A stretch of DNA of 64,000 bases from Fasciola hepatica (Eukaryota > Platyhelminthes > Trematoda > Plagiorchiida > Fasciolidae): NCBI GenBank assembly GCA_948099385.1, contig CANUEZ040000014.1, positions 3,286,001-3,350,000 of the forward strand, written 5' to 3'. This document shows positions 23,730 to 37,079 of this stretch, piece after piece (the stretch's first letter is position 1; each line of letters begins with the position of its first letter). The position numbers and the translations under genes were made by a program. The notes below the pieces were generated by a model that made no database searches, was not told where the DNA came from, and was given only the letters and a program-made list of their open reading frames with translations.

Positions 23730-26700
23730 CTCTTATGGTTACCATGTACGGATCCTCCTCCAGTCTAGCACCTCTTTTTTCACACCGTTTTTCATACCTG
23801 TCTTTCCATGCCATGTGATTATACATTTCAGTCTTACTATCGTTCATACAACGGACAAGGTTCATCAAGTCAAAGCATGTCCTCAAGCAGCCAAATTCGA
23901 TGCACACTTACTCACTCACTGTTTGCTATCTACAGCTGCACATAAAGTATCCTTTACCCAGTACTACATATGTAGATGCCTAAAGTGACGAACGAAATAG
24001 AAATTCCTCCCTGTTACAAGCTTTTTCAAAAATCGGCCGGCAAATTCTACGAAATGCGATAGACTTACTAAAAAAGTACTTCCAGGTCTTTCCATAGACA
24101 AGAATTCTAAATAAAGGGTTGTTTATTCGGTCTCCTTTAGTAGCCATCTTTTTTAATTATTGACGTGGTTGCTTGAAACTGCTTGACAATATCATTGCCC
24201 ATCCAACAAGTTGCTGAAATTGGGGTCGTTGGAAGGGTTCTCTATGTTCAACCAAAAATCGAATCACCATCGAAAGCAAACACAGTACATCCTCACACCA
24301 ATGGAATTCTTGATGAAATCACAGTCAGCACTTACCCATCCAGTGGAAAATTCACCAACACATTCTGTGCAGTTGAACACTCATTGCTCCGGACAGTAGC
24401 AGGCAACCCGGTACCATTGTGTGGGTCAATAATTGGGCATTATTTGTTACAAGTATGTGTTTCAAGTTGTTAGACGAACAGCGAGATTTGAGGGCTCTAC
24501 TTGTTTTTTTTTTCAAAAGCTTGTTGATAACAGTTAAATTTATTGGGGATTCAAAGTTCGTCTATAAGGGTCCCATGACCAGTCCTTAAAAGCAGACGTT
24601 TTGATCTGGGACACTAACTTGACCTGTAATTCACTTTGGTGTATCTATAAAAGCAACATCAGAAAGCTGCACTGTGTTCTGTTTATTTTACGCAAAACAA
24701 ACAAGCGAGAATTGGGTTAGACAAAAACAACTTCCCGGAAGATGATGGGGCAACCCTCGAATTGATGTTTTTCCCGTTGCTCTGAAATGATTTTGTTCTA
24801 ATCGTCTTGATAAAAGATATAGGATTTCACGGAAGTTACTACTGATAGACAGCACAAAGCACTAAAAACTGATGATTTAAAGGTACGATGATCAAATGAT
24901 AATTCATCACTGAACACTCTTCTGTGTGCCCTCATTTATACTGATCGTGAAAAAAAATCAGGCGTTTCTTTCAATGACGTCTGGATGCAACAGGTACTTT
25001 GTTCTTCCAGGTAAATAGCTTCTATGTGAAAAGCTATACTTCTTTGCTAATTAGGCCACCATAAACAATTTTCGTGTAGGTTCACTGATTTTCCTTCCGA
25101 GGTTTTATTCGTAATCGAAAACAGTCCGGAATGGCCGTATAACACTACTCAGTTGTTGAAATATTTTGAGATTTGTGACTTTCAAACAGTTGAACCTGTA
25201 CTCGTTTGCAGGCTAAAATCTTAGAAATACAAATAATACATGATCTCGGATTTTGAACTTGGTGATACGATGTTACATATCGTGTGAAAATATGCCATCT
25301 TAAGGTCAACAATAACAAGATGACCTGTAAGCCTGCATGGGATAACACTTATTGAACCCACTTGCATCTTTTTGTGTGAAAAAGATGCAAAATGGACTAG
25401 TTTTCGTGTGCATGCAAGACACAGATTTTGTTAGAAAATTACTTATCTTGCAGTATGGAAAACGAAGTCTTGGATTTGGATTTGGAGAAGAAGATATGGC
25501 AAAAATTAGACCTTAATGAAGTATAATTATTTCTCGTCTTCGACCGTTAGGTCACGATCGATTTCATAATTGATTATGACTCCGGCTTCGGGTTAAAATA
25601 CTAAATAAACTACTTCTACGAAACAGAGATAAGGTAAATAATGAGGTAGCTACGGATTCTGTAGTAGACAAACAGATGTTGATTATCGCAGTGGATTGTT
25701 TTGAAAGATTCGTCATCTGTCTGACAGAACACGTACTAGTAAGTGTACACCAATCGCACCGGATAGCACTTGCTTCGCCGCTGCGCTCACTCGAGTAAGT
25801 TGCTCTGACGGGCATGGTTATTTCGTTCAGAAATGTAGATCTCTAAAGCAAAACGAATGAGATGTCCCAAGAATAAAAAATGTGTAGTGACTTCCCAAGG
25901 GCCTTTGCATTCAACTCCGATAAAACAGCCGAAAACTTTTCTTTCCATGAACCTTGAAAAACTACCAGTAAAAATTAGAACACAATACAAACCTCATCTG
26001 ATTACCTGTATATTCCTATGTATTGGCTGAAAAGGTTAGTTGTGGAATACAGGATTCTTAGCTAGAGAGTCCCCGAAAGAAGCATTTATTCCATCAATAC
26101 TTACAAATATACATAATTGACAAGAGTAGGTTCGAAGTTCACAACCCATAGGAATTTGTGAGCTCAAGATCATTCTTGGTTTGTCAAGTAGTACACGTTG
26201 CTTATCAGTCCACGTCTCCAGGTTCCTCATACGATACGGTGAATATATGTAGCTAAGTTAAACTTCTCGGCCGCTATACTAATATCCACGGGTCAGAATA
26301 GGGAAACATTTTCTATCTGTGAAACTGCGGAATGTGTTCAGATTTGCTCGTTAAAACGTTCTGTAGCCTCTTCTTTAATATCCAAAAGTACAGAAATGGG
26401 TCTACGTTGATTGTTATGCATACATGAAGATGTTTAAAATAACTTAAGAATTGAATTACGAGTGATTTTGTTTAGAAAATAATTTTGCACGACAGACATA
26501 CACGAAAATTGCGTTTAGTACTTCGGTCGTTAAAATGCTAGTGGATAAACCATGATACGATTAACCAACCTTTTAAATATATATGTATATATATCTTCTA
26601 TCCGTATGTCTAGTATATGTTCCACGTAGTCACCTATTGAAATTGCCTTCTTACTTGCAAAAGAAAGCAATGGTTTCCCATCAATTGCAGTAACAAAAAA

Positions 26701-28500
26701 GAAATGTACATGGTAAAATAAATGAAAAATAGCTTCATAGGCAAGACAGTAGATCAGCAAAAAAATAAATTGACGAGTTCTCTTCAATCACTTCAGAGGA
26801 GCAATTTCACACTGATGTCAATATTTGGCCGAATACGACCTTCAAAATAAGAATCTGACCTGTATTACAGGTTAGCTGGCGGTAAGCACAAGTCGCTCAG
26901 TATTTTTGATCAGCTTCAGAAACCTCAGAAACAAGTGAATGTAAAGGATCGAATGATATCGAGTTGAATCTTGAGATACCTAGTTTTTTTGATAAACATT
27001 TCCCATAAATGTTTATCATAGAAGATAGTGTTAATCCGTATTTGACTAATCTCATCAAAGTTTGCTTGTAAATTTGTGGAATTGCAGTCCACTATAGAAG
27101 GAACTATAGGCTCCGTCAGACCATTTCAGTGAAACGAGAAATCCTAGTTTTTTTCATCTTTTAATGTTAAAAAATAAATGTTCGAGAACTTTCGAAGCTC
27201 ACGACGAGATCCCTGTCTAAATGGTTTTTAAAAAGTCTCACTTGCAAACACCGAATATCAAATCTGTTTTTAAAGCAAATGTGACCGTCGAACCAACCGG
27301 CAATACTAGCAGCGAGCTAGGTTGAGATGAACGTTTTAGTGGAAAAATATTTGCATGATACGTATTATTTGTTTTGTTCCCAAAGCTCAGAATTCACCAG
27401 AACACCAAGCAACGACTTTGGCACTAAATTCTTTTAGTTGTCTCATTGCTTGTGTGCACAAAGTTGTTGCCAACGGCAAAATATTTGCCATCTTCAACCA
27501 TGGGGGCACAAATAAGACTCGCAAAACAGTCGGCGTTGCCAGTATTCTGATGAGATGTGATATACTACAACAGAATTTAGGCAGCCCACAAGGCCGTGTG
27601 GGGAGAAAGGATCACTTCTCCTGAATAATACAGGAATGGGAAGCTTCACGGACTGGTTTACCTTTCAGCAATAAAGCTTATAAAAATAGTGAGCTCAAAA
27701 GCCTGCCGAAAAGACTTTAACCCTTTATAAAAATTATATTTTTCATTGAGTTCGTTTTCAAAATCCCTAAGAGTAATTGAGAATCTCTACTCGTTTTGCA
27801 CTCTATGGTAGCGGTTCACAGCACACAAACAGGTTGGTCATTCCACCACCACTTCTTAAGACAGTTCTGAACAAAAATGATTTTGAATCCTGAGTAGCAT
27901 CGGTAAAAATGTAATCGGTATTAATTCTCCTATTTCGGCACGTGGAATCAGAGTCTATCTGACTCTAAGCCCAAAGTATCTGTTGTTGACGATTGTATAA
28001 AATTAAATAACCACTGACTGGAAATGCTGAGGTTTCCTTAAGTTTTGGAAATGAAAATGCCTGAGCTACTTGGTTACTTATATGACCTCTTCTTAGAAAT
28101 AGGATCTGTAGTTAAAAACAAAGGAGTTGTAAGAAATGGGTTGTATGGAGAAAACCTTTCTGATTTATCAAGAAAGAAATGAGGAAACTAAATTGTTTTA
28201 CATTTGCAAACTGTGGGGAAGTTTTTAGAAACAATTAAACAGAGAGGACAAAGACAGCGCCTGGGATGTGTTCTGAATATCACCTAATTGAACCTAGTTC
28301 AACGGAATGTCTCATTTCTATTCCAGTTATCGGCATTGAACTTTTGGATGAGAAAAATGCATATGAATTTTTTATTATGTGAGATTCGGGCTCCTCGTGC
28401 CAACAATAAATTCAATGAATAATAACTAATTGTTCAAATAGCACAAGTTCGCGACGACACGTAGAGGTAAACAGTAAAATACAATCCAATTTTCCAGACC
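23730..28500. other. no gene recognised
   Basis: AT-rich. An open frame at 24183-24473 (+), containing LYVQPKIESPSKANTVHPHT and followed closely by a GTATGT donor, has protein-like composition but lacks a good acceptor. 27355-27624 (+) is open but unrecognised. A short imperfect TA/TG run sits at about 26575-26593. Otherwise nothing is seen. Confidence 0.45.
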
Positions 28501-28531
28501 TGCATGTGCCGCAAGGAAAAATGCATTTTAC

Positions 28532-28690
28532 CTGTAACTGGAAAATTATTCTTCGTGTGCAATAATGTTTGTTTGTCTCAACGGTTTGTTTGTTTTCATG
28601 CGCGATATCCCCAAGTGCCTGGGAATGGAAAAGATTTTTTTCTGATTGAGGCTCGCTCAAGCACGCACTTTTGAACAGACTTGAATCGGG
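28532..28690 (-). CDS. weak candidate coding exon
   Basis: Minus-strand open segment that runs into a good donor (TTACAG then GTAAAA). It encodes a polar, protein-like stretch including SEPQSEKNLFHSQALGDIAH. The acceptor side is uncertain (GATTCAAG). No family recognised; a chance ORF is at least as likely. Confidence 0.17.
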
Positions 28691-28699
28691 CACCGGTGG

Positions 28700-31600
28700 A
28701 AAAGTGGATCAGCATTCCTTAAAAGGCAGTGTAAAGCATACACTAAGAGTGAAACAAAACACCAGAATCACTTCTTCCGTGAACATCCGATTTTATCATC
28801 GTCTTTAATTGCGGACAGTCTTTTTTCAGTCCGCTAATTTTTCCAGCTTTAACCGAATGGTCCTAATACGACTTTGGTTATTTATTATGGAACTCCAATA
28901 ATACTCTGTCTCGTAGATGTAACTTTGTTTGCACACTGAAACTGAGCTAAGAGAATTATTGCTGGTTAGATGCTTCAAGGGATGATTGAATTATTTCTGA
29001 AGTTAACACAATTTTTTCAATTTTCAAAAGAGAATCGTCATGTATCATCGGAATAGCGGTTAAACATCATTGAATATCTGCCTCAGTTAATCACGTCCTA
29101 TGACCTTTTCTCGATAATTTGGCTGGTAGAGAATTTGCTTGGTAAGTAAAAGGTACATACTATTGGTGGGCTTGGAATAATGGCCATAAACAATGCAAGT
29201 GTGTTTCGTGATCTCTGCATTCCAGTTGGATTTTTCAGAAGGTAATTTCCTGGTAATTTTCACCATGATACCCTAGTTGTAAATTCATTTTTCAAAACTT
29301 AACAATGTTTACTTCATAAACCAAACCAATCACTGTGCACAATCATAGCTGTTAACATTTGCCCCAAGTTTATAAACTTTATACTGTTTACTGCCTAGGC
29401 CGGATAGATTAGATGAGCATGACATTTACAGTGGTCGATAAAGCAAACACGCCACTGAAAGGAGGAATGCATGCGGGAATGTAGTAAGTATAGCGTGTAG
29501 CCTTATATCATAGGTTCAAGAAAGTAGATACACTCATGAACGTGAATATATGGTGAGTAAAACTATGAACACTTGGAAGTATGTAACTCCGTACAGAATG
29601 AACTGTGAACTTACACATCAGATTGACGATTTTCCCGCCATTGTCTCTGTAATGGCCCCGTTTAGTAACTTACCAACACATTTGATTGATTAGCATTATT
29701 ATCGGGAAGATATCATTCAGGTACTACCCTTACAAGTTACGTCATTAAAAATACGGGGACCGATCAAGAGCAAACCAGTTCCTCAGTCTTTTTTAATCTC
29801 ACTTTGACAGTTTTGAACTCACTGCCGTTGAATCGCTTATGCGCGTCAGATTGGTTAGTAAATGACCTAATATCATGAACAATCGAAGAATTAGTTTACT
29901 ATAAAAGTGTTTTTCGTAAATACAGAACACGGAAGTTAAAAACATTTTTAAATCCTAAGCAGGACTGATAAAGTAACGGATATTCGAGCAAGTTGTTAAG
30001 ACCGTGTTAGGTCCCGCAACCACCCAATTTGGAGTGAAAATCTGCATGTTAACCTCAAGGGACAGAAATTACTTGAAAGTCCTTTCGTGCTAAATATAGT
30101 GTGATCGATTTTTTTGTTTGAATGCTTTAATGTGACTCTGGTGAGAGTTAAAAAACAGAAGCAGGAAAATCTGTAAAACTGCTTCACAGTAAGATCAAGT
30201 AGATCTCAAAGATAGGTACAATCTCAACTCACACTTACCTTTCCGTGATTTGTGGCAGAACGAAACCTTCACTAATTACATTCAGTGCATTTCTGCACGA
30301 AACACATTCTGTTATATATGTGGCTATAAAAAGAAGTTGTAATCAGCATTCAGGAGTGTGACAATAACCTCAAACATAACATATCGTGTATCACGTGATC
30401 AGCATGCGATGAAGTAACATTTTCAAACCCAACATCCGTTCATAGATTCACATGTCACTTACAATACACTCCTTGTTAACACACATCGTTTGTTCCGTAC
30501 ATACTTGGCTGATCACAGTAAACCCTCTTTCAGAAATAACGGGCGCTCAAGGTCGCATTATTATTAACTTCATCAACAGCATTTTAGCCAAGTGAGTTTC
30601 GCCGAATGATTGTTTGGCTTTCACAATTTTCATGTTATTTCTCGAAAGTTTGTCTTCGACCGGACAGACACACAAGTGTGTGTGGGAACACATAATGATC
30701 ATGTTGTGTTTACACTGCGCCGGGTTGTTGACATTTAAAATAACAGCAACAAAATGTGGATTTTTCTGTAGGAGCGTGAAAAAACATGGAAAATCGGACC
30801 TACCCGTGGGATAAACTGATCAGAAGACTGAGTACATCGAAAGAAAAAACAACAACTCAGCGGACAGTTTCAGTGAGTAGTCCAACTTGCTGCCTACGCA
30901 GCTACTCAGAATATACTGATTCTCCGTAACATCAGTTCAGCAAAGCACTTTTGCGATAAACAGCAATAAGTGCACAGTTCCTCCCTATATGAATCACAAC
31001 AAAGTTAATGTGAAAAACCTACGGTGCCCCAAGTTTGTGCCTAATCATACCAGAGGCAGAAAAGAATCTCACAGTAAATAACGCGTATTAAACATGTGAT
31101 TTTTGTGACCAATTATTCTGTTCAAATTGTTTCCACGCGTTCGTCATCCACTGACAACACACCAAAACGTGTGGGTTGCATTGACTGTCACGTGAAGCCC
31201 AATTGAGCTTGCAGAACCTCAAAAACCCAATTTCATGTTTTCCGTAAATGAATGGAAATTATTTTCAAACCCAATCACGATGTTAGAAAGATTATGTGGG
31301 TAAAATTATTCATTACAGTGCTTAATTGTTGTTTTCGAACATGTAACCGGGCCTGGCTTCAGTATCCGAGATGGGAAATGCATTGATGATGATGTAATGA
31401 CCGCATAAACGTTTTGCAGTTCATAATGGAAAAATCCAATGCTCCGTTGTGAACTCACACCAAAATTTTAATATACCTGAGTTCTAGTTTCTGAATCACT
31501 TTGCACTTGTGTTGTACCTGAGATAGTTTCGTGGGAACTAATCGCTCTCAGTAGGACATACACAAAGTTCATAATTATATACACAGTGTTGCAGAATCTC

Positions 31601-33560
31601 GTTTGTGGAGTCGTTCTGTTGCTTAAATGAAGTCGAAAAATACTTTAGAAAGTCGAAAATAACATCATTATATTATTCAGTAAATTTTTTATAGCATTAG
31701 GAAACAATCTGACGAAACTGTCCAAATAATTACTACTAAGTACTGGAAAATTCAATTTTAAAGGGGAAAAATAAGAAGCTTTTACTGAACATTTACTGCT
31801 CTTAATGTCTTTTTATTCAGGGAATATACATTTTGCATCAGGTGTAAGGTGTACAGGGATAAGATAGTCGACAAATTCACCTGCCCAATATCGAATTATG
31901 CAACCTTGATAAGATCATTGTCATCATCTATCATTATTCATCTTTTTTACTCATTGGTAATTTTTCCCAGATGAAAGTTCACTATGCTCCCTTTGCAGCA
32001 TTAAATTCCTCTATCTTTAGAATAATCTAGGGAAGGGATTTAGGAAAATACACCGTTAACATCAACACCTAATGCTCTTTCGTCGCCACTGGCACTACAC
32101 ACGTTGTCACGTACACCTACATCACACACCGCGAGTAGTCAAATCACCGGGACTACATATTGGACAGGTCATTCCACTAAACAGCTGCCGGCGGCAGCCA
32201 CAAAACTACCCAATACGCAGAGCATCCGTTTCTAACCGGATTCGCGGGCAGGGTCACCATTTTTGTTGTAGGCCAGGCCAATAATCTTCAGTGGAAGAGG
32301 GAGGAGGTACACTTGTTCAATCAGAACAAAACAAAACCACGGAAAATCTGTGACCCCAAAGGCGAGTAAATATCTCAAAAGAGGCCCCACACATTCATTA
32401 CTCGAACACCAATCAGGTGGTTCACGGTATGTAGCCCCAATTTGAAATACTGCAATTTGGCACGAGCTTCCCTACCTGACATCATGGCTTGTAGAAACTT
32501 ACGGCGTGAGCAAAATTATTGTCTAACCTAGTCTTAATATCCATCTCATCAAATTGATTATCTATATTTATCCTTAGGTTCAAAAGTAAACTGGCAGAGA
32601 AAAGGAATCTGATCAAAAAGAGTTCACTCAATATTCCTAAAAAACAGGAATTGCCCAATGAGAAGTCAGCCCACTCTTATGCTGAGAAATGATCTCGTCT
32701 CCGGATGTTAGGGTCCGCTTTTTCAAAGATTCTAGCTACCAACAAGACCAATTAAATTACCTCGTGAGTTGGAAGATGCTGAGAAACCACACGATGGGTT
32801 GCTCACTTGTAATAAAGCGGTTGTGCAATACTCTGAAAAACTACCCAATGATGATACGTATTCAAAATGCAAAGCTTTCCAGTGATGGTGAACTTTGACT
32901 TCAGAATATCAAATGTTTTGGATCTTGAAAATTACCAGTAAAGAGCCGTTAGTCATTCTAAATCCCATTCTGGGAATGTTCGAAATCCTTCGGAAAAGAA
33001 AGCCTTTATTTAACGGGATCAGGCCATATGCTATTCGCATTATGTAATTCTCTGCCGAAATGTCGGCAACTTATTTTCCAGTCAGCTTTTAGATGCGTAT
33101 TTGCTGAAAGAAGACAGTTTGCTATGTTGCACTGTGATAGTTATTTGTATCACTAAGCTAAGAACGGAGGTCTTTCCAAGTTGCTGAAGTTAGTTGAAAT
33201 ACAAATTTACGTTAAGTAGGTCATAATTGCTATAAATTAGCGAAATATTGTTTGTGCTTTTAAGCGTATGGTTCGCGTACCAGCATAGGTACTGTAAAGA
33301 TAATGGGGCTTATCAGCTGACCCTTAGCGCAATGTTGCTGTGCTTACGTGTAAATTCATATAAGTTACATTGGGAGTTCATCAACTTAAAATAATTTCAT
33401 TCGAATACTTATCCAAGTAAAGGGATTTTTGGCGTCAAATATTGTCTAACGTGATTTCCTTTTGTCTGAGGTATTTTTGTTTTCAGAGGGTAAAGCCGCT
33501 GGGAGCTTTTACGAAATACTTTCTAGATTAGTGTGAAAATGTTTCTCCCAGATTGTTTAG
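28700..33560. other. no gene seen; small GC-rich island at 32072-32290
   Basis: Mostly AT-rich. The stretch 32072-32290 is distinctly richer in G and C than its surroundings and is open on the plus strand for 70 codons (product rich in His and Arg). It could be a transposon or promoter scrap. No other signal. Confidence 0.45.
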
Positions 33561-33565
33561 GAAAG

Positions 33566-33591
33566 TATATATATATATATATATATATATC
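33566..33591. repeat. (TA)n microsatellite
   Basis: Uninterrupted TA dinucleotides, about 13 units. Confidence 0.98.
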
Positions 33592-34514
33592 ATTGTCCGA
33601 ATTTCGATGGAACCATTTTCTTGACCGAATGTATGCCAGATCCTTCTTAACTCCGCTTAGCATATTTTCAACCTGAAATGGTTCATCAAGCTCCATTTTT
33701 TAAGTCATTATTTTAGCCTGCTTCAGACGGAAGTTGACCGACTGGATTGGCTGACACTCTTCATCTTCGGTTCCAAATGAGAAGTTTTGCAAACACAGCT
33801 CTCTCTCTCTGATTGTTCACCAGATTGTCTAAAATGTTATACCACGAAGACGAAAAACTGGAAGACTCCGAGCTTTGTGACCGTCTTTTGCAATTACTGT
33901 TAAAGAATCTAGAGACAAGTTCAAGCTAATTTTGCTGAACATTTTTCGGTAAGCATTTGGCTGACAAGACCCATTTTATGAATGCAAGGCGTGCATCATC
34001 TTTGCTTCATTGGACATTGCAGTCATGCAAATCAGTGCATCGTAACGGCGACCTCTTATGAGTACTTTATCCACACGGATTCGAATTTTAGTCACGTCCC
34101 AGGTAGTAAACTCTACTAGATCTATTCTTACTTGAAACTGTAACTGGTGACGCAACAATGTCTATTTCTATTTCATTGATTTTGGTCTGACCACATACCA
34201 GATCAATTTTTTCAGATCGCATATGTAAATATTCTAGGAATCCCATGAGTGCATGTTCACTGGTCACACTTATACATAGGTGCTATGGGAGTTGTAAAGT
34301 TTGACTTCTTTTCAACAAAAATGTAAGCTTTTATGTTAAGGAGTTTCTCAAGTTAACACCTTACCACAGAACACTTGAAAGATTCTGAGAAGAAAAGGGA
34401 GAGCAGCAACATAATACAATGTGTGTCCGGGACTATTCCACTCTATCTGAACATAAAACATGCTGTAGAACAATAGCCTTTGAAGGGATTCAAGTGAAAC
34501 GGTGATGCTGGAAC

Positions 34515-34516
<2 letters not shown>

Positions 34517-34558
<42 letters not shown>
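34517..34558. repeat. (TA)n microsatellite
   Basis: Uninterrupted TA dinucleotides, about 21 units. The apparent YIYIYI ORF across it is an artefact. Confidence 0.98.
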
Positions 34559-34559
<1 letters not shown>

Positions 34560-35110
34560 TTGTATAAACAAATAAGGGCTTTTATTTTGAATGAGTAGAA
34601 GAATTAGAAATGCCATTGGTGAGGTCAAAGTGGAGTGGATGCGCAGTGTGTCGTACGCTGGATCCTATTGACTCCATCATACATCGAGAAGGACTCTTAG
34701 GTGACTGAAAATGAGTTTGAAGTAGTCCTGGAAGTATAACAAGAGAACCCTAAAGCTGATGCGATGAAGTGAACGCGCCTAAAAATTGCTAAATTGAAGC
34801 AAGCGGCTTAACAAAAATTTTCGTGAACTACAACTGGAAAAGCAAACTTTCTAACTTCTAAAAATCAACGGCTATATGATTAGACCTCGTCAGATTTCAT
34901 AGTAGAATCGCTCCAAAGTAATTAGCTGACGTAGGTCTTACCACATCATCTTCATTTACATGTACCTGGCGACTAGATCCGCGCATGATATGTCCATTTA
35001 GCGGTTGAAAGCACCAGAAGAGCAAGTAGGTACTGTAGACTTCAAGAATGACGAAGAATTTGCTTGAAATAACAATATGAAGCAATGAATAAATATGCGT
35101 GAGGGTTTAC

Positions 35111-35489
35111 CGTTTTGTGACACGACCAATTGCAAACCGGTCTCGAGTAAGTTCACCAAGGGTAACCTGAACTTTGACTGAAATCCTACATTTCCGACAA
35201 CGTCTTTGCCACACCAAATAGCACATCGTGATTTTTCGAAACACTTCGAGCAGACCTCGGTTTCGATAAATGACATACATAGATACGCTGATAATAATGG
35301 TGGAACTAATTTGTACCACCAATCACAAATTTCAGGTATCGTAGCACCAGGTAGTTTATAATAGAAGAATGGTAGGCAAGCGCGATAGCTAGTGAGGCCT
35401 TTAAATGTAACATTTAAATTCTCAACACCATATTTGGCAAAAGGCCTGCTCGGAAAGAATGGATACCAGGTACGCTTCCTTGGACGTAC
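35111..35489 (-). CDS. candidate coding exon, 379 bases
   Basis: On the minus strand an acceptor (AATTAACAG) opens a frame that stays free of stops past a fair donor, CAAAACG then GTAAAC. It includes RTWYPFFPSRPFAKYGVENL, PEICDWWYKLVPPLLSAYL and many Cys. A second frame on the same strand (35107-35322) is also open: it starts with hydrophobic IIISVSMYVIYR and continues with a basic tract (WQRRCRKCRISVKVQ) and GELTRDRFAIGRVTK, ending at the same donor. The second reads like a membrane segment with a juxtamembrane tail. Only one can be real, and neither matches a family I know. A 160-codon open frame is near the limit of what chance gives in 64 kb. Confidence 0.3.
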
Positions 35490-36344
35490 CTGTTAATTCA
35501 CTTCTGAGTTTCGCCCAATTTTTATTGAAAGTCTCCGTTGATGATTAATAACAGACACATCTGTGACAAACGCAGTTTCAGCAAAGTGAGTGGAGCATTT
35601 TTAAGCTTGTTCAGGGTCCTCTATTTTTTCAAGACATATGTGGTCAGCGCCAATTTAACAAAACTTCAGTGATGCTGCCGTGGTCACAGTAGTTTCGAAA
35701 TAACAGGGTGATCAGTTTCAAAATACCTAGACATCTTTCACCTCTTCATTTTTTATCTGATAGTCACATTGAGTCAACAATAATTCGGCGTTTTTCATTT
35801 TTCTATAACACATACTAAATTATGTAGACTGTTTGCCGGGCACATTTCTTGCATTCCATTCTTATTCTAACGTTCTCTCATCAGTTATCACAATCGACCC
35901 TTAACTCTCAACAAAATAGCCAACCCAAATTCAAGTGGATTTTTCAAAGTGTTCTTCACTAATTAGCCAGAATAATTACCAACAAATAACGATGAATGAA
36001 TAATTTATCTCGCCTATGTATTTGTTTATTTTACGATGAAGCATAACAGCCAGTGACTGAGTTACACAACTAAACCACTATGTAATATGATGTTTCTTCC
36101 CTGAAGTCATCAGTGTAAAACAGGAGTTCTGGTCTTTTAGTATACTGTCGTTTCAGTACACATAACACAGTCTTTACTTTTGTATAATTCAGAAGCAAAA
36201 AGAACCTGGCTGGTCTAAGTACATTATCCGAAGTCTCAAAAAGATCACTGAATTGACCCACCTTTCGATGAAAACAAATTTCAGGTTTCAAGGACAATGG
36301 TTTTTATTCACTCATCAATCTATCCATAGGTATGTGTTCTTATA

Positions 36345-36474
<130 letters not shown>

Positions 36475-37079
36475 CATCCCTCTTATTACTTCATGTATTC
36501 ACATTCCTTTACTTCGTGTTATTAGCACTTTTCGTGATCAAGTCATATATCAAACTTGCTTATATCAATTTCCGAATCCGTTTGATGGTATATATATGCA
36601 TACAAACGTAATTTACAAGTCCACCTCACATGAAAAGGTATTTCAATGACTTTCGTCGTTTACTTGATCTGCACCCTTAGCCTGCCCATTGGGTTATTTG
36701 GCAAAATAATGAGGCCTAACATTTTAACTTTTACATTCAAGCATATATCGACCACTATTTTTGTGAGTAGTTGATTACATTAACCTTTGGCTGAAGCCCA
36801 AAAACTAGCTTTCTCCCCCGTTTGTATTTGTTTTTTGAAGAAAATCAAACAATACGAATAGACCCGTATCATTCATCAGACCATAGAAAATGACGCGTAA
36901 ATTCAACAACGAAGACTTTCCGCTGAAATATTTTGCTAAATAAATGTCCCTTTACAATGAAAGCCTCAAACATTACATACTGAGGTTCTGTGTCATCATT
37001 ATCAATCTTAGGCTACACGTGTTCCCAAGGTAGGGCTGTCTACCTACACCAATGGTTAATTTTCTATTAGCAAACAAAG

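Larger units (their letters stand above)
33600..36340. other. no further gene seen
   Basis: Apart from the (TA)n tract and the candidate exon at 35111-35489, nothing was recognised. Confidence 0.45.

Noticed and set aside
23641..23907. Minus-strand ORF of 88 codons
   Set aside because: Overlaps the PLE-B endonuclease antisense and shows no motif.
34443..34628. ORF with YIYIYIYI run
   Set aside because: Created by the (TA)n microsatellite.
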